Part shown: in pieces, positions 35,230-36,533 of the stretch
How positions within the stretch are numbered: the first letter of the stretch is position 1
How the letters are laid out: each line of letters starts with the position of its first letter
From: Patescibacteria group bacterium
GTDB lineage: Bacteria > Patescibacteriota > Gracilibacteria > UBA1369
Assembly (NCBI GenBank): GCA_018825335.1
Contig: JAHJEW010000098.1
Span: 1-36,533, forward strand
Length of the DNA: 36,533 nt
Direction of reading: 5' to 3'
Notes under the pieces: generated by a model
Database searches by the model: none
What the model was told of the DNA's origin: nothing
The model's input: the letters and a program-made list of their open reading frames with translations, nothing else
Made by a program: the position numbers and the translations under genes

Positions 35230-35892
35230 TTATCCAAACATTTCCGTTTGTCTGCTTAAGCGTGCAACCGGCTCGTACGTCCTGCGGTGAATTTCGCATA
35301 TCCCGTGCTCTTTTATGCCTTTCTGGTGCCTTTTTGTGCCGTACCCCATATTTTCATCGAAACCATAAAGTGGGAATTTTTTTGCGTATTTTTTCATTAT
35401 TTTGTCTCTTTCTACTTTTGCAATTATTGACGCGCAGGCTACTATTTTTACTTTTTCATCGCCCTTAATTACGCTCACATACGGGATTGGCATGTTGAAT
35501 TTGTCGCGACCGTCAATTATGAGCAGGTCGGGGGGCCGACGGGATTTGTCTTTTTTCAATGCTTCAAGCGCACGGGTGAATGCGCGGTTTGTGGCTTTTA
35601 TCAGCCCCAATTCATCAATCTCTTCGTGCGTGGCCGATCCAACACCAAAAAATACCTTTGTTTTTAATTTTCTGTAAATTTCCTCGCGTTTTTCCGCCGT
35701 CAGAGCTTTCGAATTTTTCAGTCCTTTAATGCGCAGATCTTTTCCCCTGAAAACGACCACCGCGGCCACTACCGGCCCCGCCCAAGGACCGCGGCCAGCC
35801 TCGTCCATCCCGCAAAAGACACGGCTCCCACCGATGTCCGGCCGCTTTACAATCGCTTCCTCCAGCACCTTTTTTATCGACAAAAAAGCCAT
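35230..35892 (-). CDS. rnhB: Ribonuclease HII
   Basis: VFCGMDEAGRGPWAGPVVAAVV, LIIDGRDKFNMPIP, ACASIIAKVERDKIM, YGFDENMGYGTKRHQKGI. Confidence 0.93.
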   Translation of the reverse strand: MAFLSIKKVLEEAIVKRPDIGGSRVFCGMDEAGRGPWAGPVVAAVVVFRGKDLRIKGLKNSKALTAEKREEIYRKLKTKVFFGVGSATHEEIDELGLIKATNRAFTRALEALKKDKSRRPPDLLIIDGRDKFNMPIPYVSVIKGDEKVKIVACASIIAKVERDKIMKKYAKKFPLYGFDENMGYGTKRHQKGIKEHGICEIHRRTYEPVARLSRQTEMFG

Positions 35893-35913
35893 AGGTTCAT
35901 ACTATGGCTTTTT
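35883..35913 (-). terminator. Intrinsic-terminator-like hairpin between rplS and rnhB, overlapping the annotated rnhB start
   Basis: Perfect 12-bp stem AAAAAGCCATAG-loop-CTATGGCTTTTT with a U-rich 3' arm in minus-strand RNA. Confidence 0.65.
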
Positions 35914-35953
35914 GAGGGTTGGTACTAGATTGATATGCGCTGAGGACTGTGTT

Positions 35954-36499
35954 CTACTCTTCTTTCGCCGGTTCTTCGGGGGCCTTTGCGGGAGCTTCTT
36001 CAGCGGCTGCGACGGGTGCTTCTTCCACAGTCGCACCGCCCGCCTCTGCGGTTACCACCTCTTCTGCTTCTGATCCGGCCTCCTCTACAGCTTCCTCTTC
36101 CTCGTGCATGCCTTTCTTTTTCCTATGTGTCTCATCTTTTTCTGTAAGTCCGAGTTTGGCGCTTAATCGCTTGGACATTCCCGACGCGCCTCTGATGAAA
36201 TTAAGCTTTGCCCTGCGAATGCCGAATGTTTTCTTAACTTCTATTTTTGCAATGAGCGGTGAATTGACGGGGAAAATCTTTTCCACAGCAATCCCCTGCA
36301 CCACCTTGCGCACAGTGAACGTTTTACTTGCCACGTGCCCGGAGTTCAATCCTACAACCATACCTTCAAAAACCTGGATTCTTTCTTTTTCCCCCTCCTT
36401 GATTTTCTGATGTACGCGCACCTGGTATCCCGGTCTTAAAACCGGCATTTTCTTGTTTATAAACTTTTTTTCGATTTCCTGAATCAGTAAATTAGACAT
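35954..36499 (-). CDS. rplS: 50S ribosomal protein L19 with long acidic C-terminal extension
   Basis: VLRPGYQVRVHQKIKEGEKERIQVFEGMVVGL...TFTVRKVVQGIAVEKIFPVNSPLIAKIEV...RRAKLNFIRG, then a Glu/Ala-rich tail. ATG 36499 preferred over TTG 36520. Confidence 0.93.
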   Translation of the reverse strand: MSNLLIQEIEKKFINKKMPVLRPGYQVRVHQKIKEGEKERIQVFEGMVVGLNSGHVASKTFTVRKVVQGIAVEKIFPVNSPLIAKIEVKKTFGIRRAKLNFIRGASGMSKRLSAKLGLTEKDETHRKKKGMHEEEEAVEEAGSEAEEVVTAEAGGATVEEAPVAAAEEAPAKAPEEPAKEE

Positions 36500-36533
36500 G
36501 TTTTTTTTGATTAAAGCCAAGCCATATTATGGA

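Noticed and set aside
1-36533. Alternative genetic code (UGA = Gly, as in some CPR lineages)
   Set aside because: TGA serves as a normal stop (e.g. clpC at 7435-7437), and conserved proteins translate without internal TGA.

Overview
The window reads as a bacterial chromosome segment of moderate GC. Monoderm, Patescibacteria/CPR-like affiliation is my inference only. Most genes are conserved: an M23 peptidase-SLH protein (5' truncated), tRNA-Arg(TCT), a PH-domain protein, RuvB, a lipoprotein, ClpC behind a CIRCE operator, ribosomal protein S1, an SGNH-hydrolase protein, a UvrD-like helicase fused to a RecB/AddB-type nuclease, RmuC, IF-2, a dTDP-sugar cluster interrupted by proS, a PfkB kinase, a VKOR + CcdA-like redox pair, CsaB, a RelB/RelE-type toxin-antitoxin pair, RNase HII and L19. 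The accessory region is ~25.6-35.2 kb. It holds three very GC-rich islands (~25.74-26.75, ~27.45-32.05 and ~34.54-35.19 kb) with secreted/lipoprotein genes that look foreign: two lipoproteins, a ~20-module cysteine-rich repeat lipoprotein and a barrel-like exported protein. Island 1 is bracketed by a perfect 16-bp inverted repeat. A diverged 26-bp repeat lies outside both island 1 and island 2. Several hairpin and palindrome regulatory structures are also visible (rmuC promoter, rpsA leader, rplS/rnhB junction). All calls come from reading the sequence and the supplied ORFs; no database search was run.
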